A DNA stretch of 55,748 bases from Staphylococcus pasteuri (GTDB lineage: Bacteria; Bacillota; Bacilli; Staphylococcales; Staphylococcaceae): contig NZ_RXWW01000030.1 in the NCBI RefSeq assembly GCF_003970495.1, forward strand, positions 1 to 55,748. Reading direction: 5' to 3'. The position numbers and the translations under genes were made by a program. Below are positions 53,603 through 55,748 of the stretch, in pieces. The first letter of the stretch is position 1; each line of letters begins with the position of its first letter. The notes beneath the pieces were generated by a model. That model saw only the letters and a program-made list of their open reading frames with translations, ran no database searches and had not been told where the DNA came from.

Positions 53603-55480
53603 ATTCAAAAGCTTATTTCAATTATTGTACCTGTATATAATAAAGAAGCATATTTAGAAACATGTATTCAATCTTTGATAGACTTAAAAATAGATAAAAC
53701 GCTTATTGAAGCAATATTCATAGATGATGTATCCACAGATAAATCATATGAATTACTAAAACAATATAACGAAAAATATGACTTTATTCAGACGTACCAA
53801 CTAGATGAAAATTCTGGTGGTCCTGCGGTTCCAAGAAATTTAGGTATTAAAAAAGCACAAGGTGATTATGTTACTTTCTTAGATGCTGATGATTGGTTAG
53901 ATACTGAAGGTTTCCCTAAATTTGTTGAACAAGTGAACAGTCATCAATCAGATATTGGATTTGGTCAATGTTATAAACATACTAATGAAAACATTAAAAA
54001 AATTGCTCGTTTTACGTCATATAAACAGGATGATAATTTAGTTCCAAGTGATATTTTCAAAATATTTCGTGCTGTAGGACCACCAGGTAAAATTTACAAA
54101 CGTTCTATTTTGTTAGATCATCATATTACCTTTAAACATATGAAATATGGGGAAGATAAATTATTCTTTTTTGAAACTTTACCTTTATGCCATTCAGCAT
54201 CAATGACCACTGAACCTGTATATCATGTAAACCGTTACGAACTAAATGACTCTCTAGTTAATGACACTAACATGCTAGAGAAATCACAATTAAATTTAAA
54301 TATACTTGAGCATGTCTTAAAGATGGATATAGAAAATGGAATTATGATTAAAATTTTAAGTAGAATAGTGGAAATTGATTTTATTTCTAGATTTTTATTA
54401 ACTAAGACATTTAATAAATCAAAAGATAAATCATTCTTTTATAAGCAGTTTGATAAAGTAGAGTCTTTAATTACTAATGCAGGTTACAATATGAATGATT
54501 TAATTATTACTGATAAATTCAAACGTATTTATGACGCTTATCAACAAAATAAAAATATTTTAGAATCATTAATCAACTTTTTATTGAATGATGCAAAAGT
54601 TAGTAAGTATATTAAAGAAAATACTATGTACTACATGTATCCTGAAGATTTAAAACATTTACCTGAATTAGCACTAGATTGTGTGCCTATATTTAGAGGT
54701 ACATATTATATTAAAGATGAATTATACGATGAAATTGAGATTTTTAAATTAGCAGAAACAGAAATAAATTCCGTCGAACTAATTAAAATTCACGACGAAC
54801 GATACATTAAACCCGTCAAATATGAGTGGACAAATCAATCACTTTATATTAAACATAAAGATATCTTCTTTAAAAATACTGACTTTAATATTTCAATCAC
54901 TTATAATGATTTTGAGAAGTGTTTAGTAAAAGCTACACCACCTCATTATAGCGATTATAATTATTTAAAACGTCAGAACTTATCATTAGCATTTCACTCA
55001 TACAAAGATGGAGATGAAGACATAAACATGAAACAATATCTAACTGATACACCAAAGCATGTTGTCGCATTGCAAAAGTTTAAGAAGTATGAAGAAGCAA
55101 ACTTTATAAACGAAATAAGTGATATTAATAAAGGCCAATGTATTCGTATTATCCATATGGATAAAAGTGATAAAGGCACTCCTAGATTGGTTACAGAGGA
55201 TGGAAGTTATATAACTGCTAATCAAGATTTTGTTACACCAATCAATCTTGATAGTATTGAAGGCTATATTACAAACACTCCGAAATCTGTTGAAGTAATT
55301 AAGAAATGTAAGCTATATGAGGATGTAGGTTTTAAGAAAGATCCAGTTAAGACTTTAGAAAAAGGCACAAAAATAGATATTATTGATATCGAATTTACTA
55401 GTAAGTTAACACCTAGATTAAAAACAACAGATGGTTATTATTTAACTGCTAATCAAGGTTTTATCAAAGTTTTAAAATAA
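53603..55480 (+). CDS. GT2 glycosyltransferase with C-terminal DUF5776-like repeats; ATT start
   Basis: The frame codes for about 625 aa. A family-2 GT-A domain comes first: ISIIVPVYNKEAYLETCIQSL, then IFIDDVSTDKS, NSGGPAVPRNLG, FLDADDWLD (DxD-like) and a catalytic ED in KYGEDKLFF. It resembles TarS/TarP teichoic acid transferases. Two repeats (about residues 477-553 and 554-625; TPRLVTEDGSYITANQDFV and TPRLKTTDGYYLTANQGF) look like SH3-like DUF5776 wall-binding units. Between the in-frame stop at 53588 and the GT core there is no ATG, GTG or TTG before 53675. GGGAGAG sits 8 nt before ATT at 53603, so ATT is the likely start unless the base is wrong. Acceptor inferred. Confidence 0.75.
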   Translation: MQKLISIIVPVYNKEAYLETCIQSLIDLKIDKTLIEAIFIDDVSTDKSYELLKQYNEKYDFIQTYQLDENSGGPAVPRNLGIKKAQGDYVTFLDADDWLDTEGFPKFVEQVNSHQSDIGFGQCYKHTNENIKKIARFTSYKQDDNLVPSDIFKIFRAVGPPGKIYKRSILLDHHITFKHMKYGEDKLFFFETLPLCHSASMTTEPVYHVNRYELNDSLVNDTNMLEKSQLNLNILEHVLKMDIENGIMIKILSRIVEIDFISRFLLTKTFNKSKDKSFFYKQFDKVESLITNAGYNMNDLIITDKFKRIYDAYQQNKNILESLINFLLNDAKVSKYIKENTMYYMYPEDLKHLPELALDCVPIFRGTYYIKDELYDEIEIFKLAETEINSVELIKIHDERYIKPVKYEWTNQSLYIKHKDIFFKNTDFNISITYNDFEKCLVKATPPHYSDYNYLKRQNLSLAFHSYKDGDEDINMKQYLTDTPKHVVALQKFKKYEEANFINEISDINKGQCIRIIHMDKSDKGTPRLVTEDGSYITANQDFVTPINLDSIEGYITNTPKSVEVIKKCKLYEDVGFKKDPVKTLEKGTKIDIIDIEFTSKLTPRLKTTDGYYLTANQGFIKVLK

Positions 55481-55490
55481 TATTGAAAAA

Positions 55491-55525
55491 GCATCAATCA
55501 CTATACATTGTGATTGATGCCTTTT
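55491..55525. terminator. Bidirectional terminator, GT2/galU
   Basis: A perfect 11-bp stem GCATCAATCAC with its complement, flanked by A5 and T5. Confidence 0.9.
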
Positions 55526-55529
55526 TGCT

Positions 55530-55748
55530 TTATAAGTCTAATTGTTTAATGAATGCTTTTAAATCATCTTTCATGTCTTTATCTTTTAATGCATATTCAA
55601 TCGTTGTTTTAACGAATCCTAATTTTTCACCAACGTCGTATCGATCACCTTCGAAGTCATATGCGTACACTTGGCTTTCTGTGTTCATACGTTCGATTGC
55701 GTCAGTTAATTGAATTTCATTTCCTGCGCCTTCTTCTTGTGTTTCAAG
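55530..55748 (-). CDS. galU: UTP-glucose-1-phosphate uridylyltransferase, 3' end
   Basis: Only the last 73 or so codons lie in the window; the 5' part runs past 55748. The C-terminal residues ([42 protein letters not shown]) are those of GalU/GtaB, including the substrate-binding GDRYDVGEK segment. The enzyme makes UDP-glucose from UTP and the glucose-1-phosphate that PgcA supplies, for teichoic acid glycosylation, glycolipid anchors and related polymers. It converges on the GT2 gene. Confidence 0.88.
   Translation of the reverse strand, partial: LETQEEGAGNEIQLTDAIERMNTESQVYAYDFEGDRYDVGEKLGFVKTTIEYALKDKDMKDDLKAFIKQLDL

Noticed and set aside
55483..55713. 76-codon plus-strand ORF at the right end
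   Set aside because: It is antisense to the clearly recognisable galU C-terminus.
1..55748. CRISPR arrays, insertion sequences, prophage genes, tRNA and rRNA genes
   Set aside because: I saw no regularly spaced repeats, transposase or integrase genes, or tRNA/rRNA sequence while reading the window; a dedicated scan would be needed to exclude small ones.

Overview
The window reads as a chromosomal segment of a Staphylococcus, most likely a coagulase-negative species (species not resolvable by eye). The DNA is AT-rich, Shine-Dalgarno sites are strong AGGAGG types, and several genes closely match staphylococcal families: LrgA/LrgB, the OpuC ABC transporter, Flp, NorB, ButA, and the TarM/TagE-like glycosyltransferase with PgcA. 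I see no rRNA, tRNA, CRISPR array, insertion sequence or prophage. Most gene ends carry strong hairpins, many of them shared by convergent genes.

Layout. 1-5.8 kb: a CycA-like amino acid permease behind a cre site, a CPA1 Na+/H+ antiporter, and a KimA-type K+ importer with a structured leader. 6-12.6 kb: Flp (a penicillin-binding-protein-like serine hydrolase), a YidC paralogue, a nonsense-disrupted NAD-epimerase gene after a YagU-family gene, PanE, and a NorB-type efflux pump. 12.6-18.2 kb: lrgAB without adjacent lytSR, then the four-gene opuC osmoprotectant operon with a likely sigma-B promoter. 18.4-24.5 kb: ButA, a YdeI-like protein, an APC permease, a type-B carboxylesterase and an MFS pump.

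24.6-29.1 kb: an unassigned module made of two overlapping small membrane-protein genes, a divergent OmpR-type two-component system, and two CPBP-family membrane proteins, one lacking the usual catalytic residues. 29.2-37.2 kb: a glutamate-synthase-domain flavoprotein, arsRB without arsC (ArsR lacks one inducer-site Cys), a YehR-like lipoprotein, an M42 aminopeptidase, a 56-aa zinc-ribbon protein, an SDR enzyme, and an AbgT transporter with a CodY-like promoter. 37.4-41.2 kb: ppx and ppk for polyphosphate.

41.3-46.3 kb: an SDR, two small proteins, and a run of FAD monooxygenase, patatin-like phospholipase and alpha/beta hydrolase. 46.5-49.9 kb: a nudix hydrolase and a 954-aa PLD-nuclease/SF2-helicase/DUF3427-like protein form a tight operon, the best candidate for a defence-type system; a possible 30-aa peptide ORF lies just downstream. 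50-55.7 kb: a surface-glycopolymer block with a TagE/TarM-like glycosyltransferase, PgcA, a GT2 enzyme with C-terminal DUF5776-like repeats that seems to start at ATT, and the 3' end of galU. PgcA and GalU together would make UDP-glucose, a plausible donor for the neighbouring transferases.

Family assignments come from recognising motifs and remembered homologues; no database search was run.
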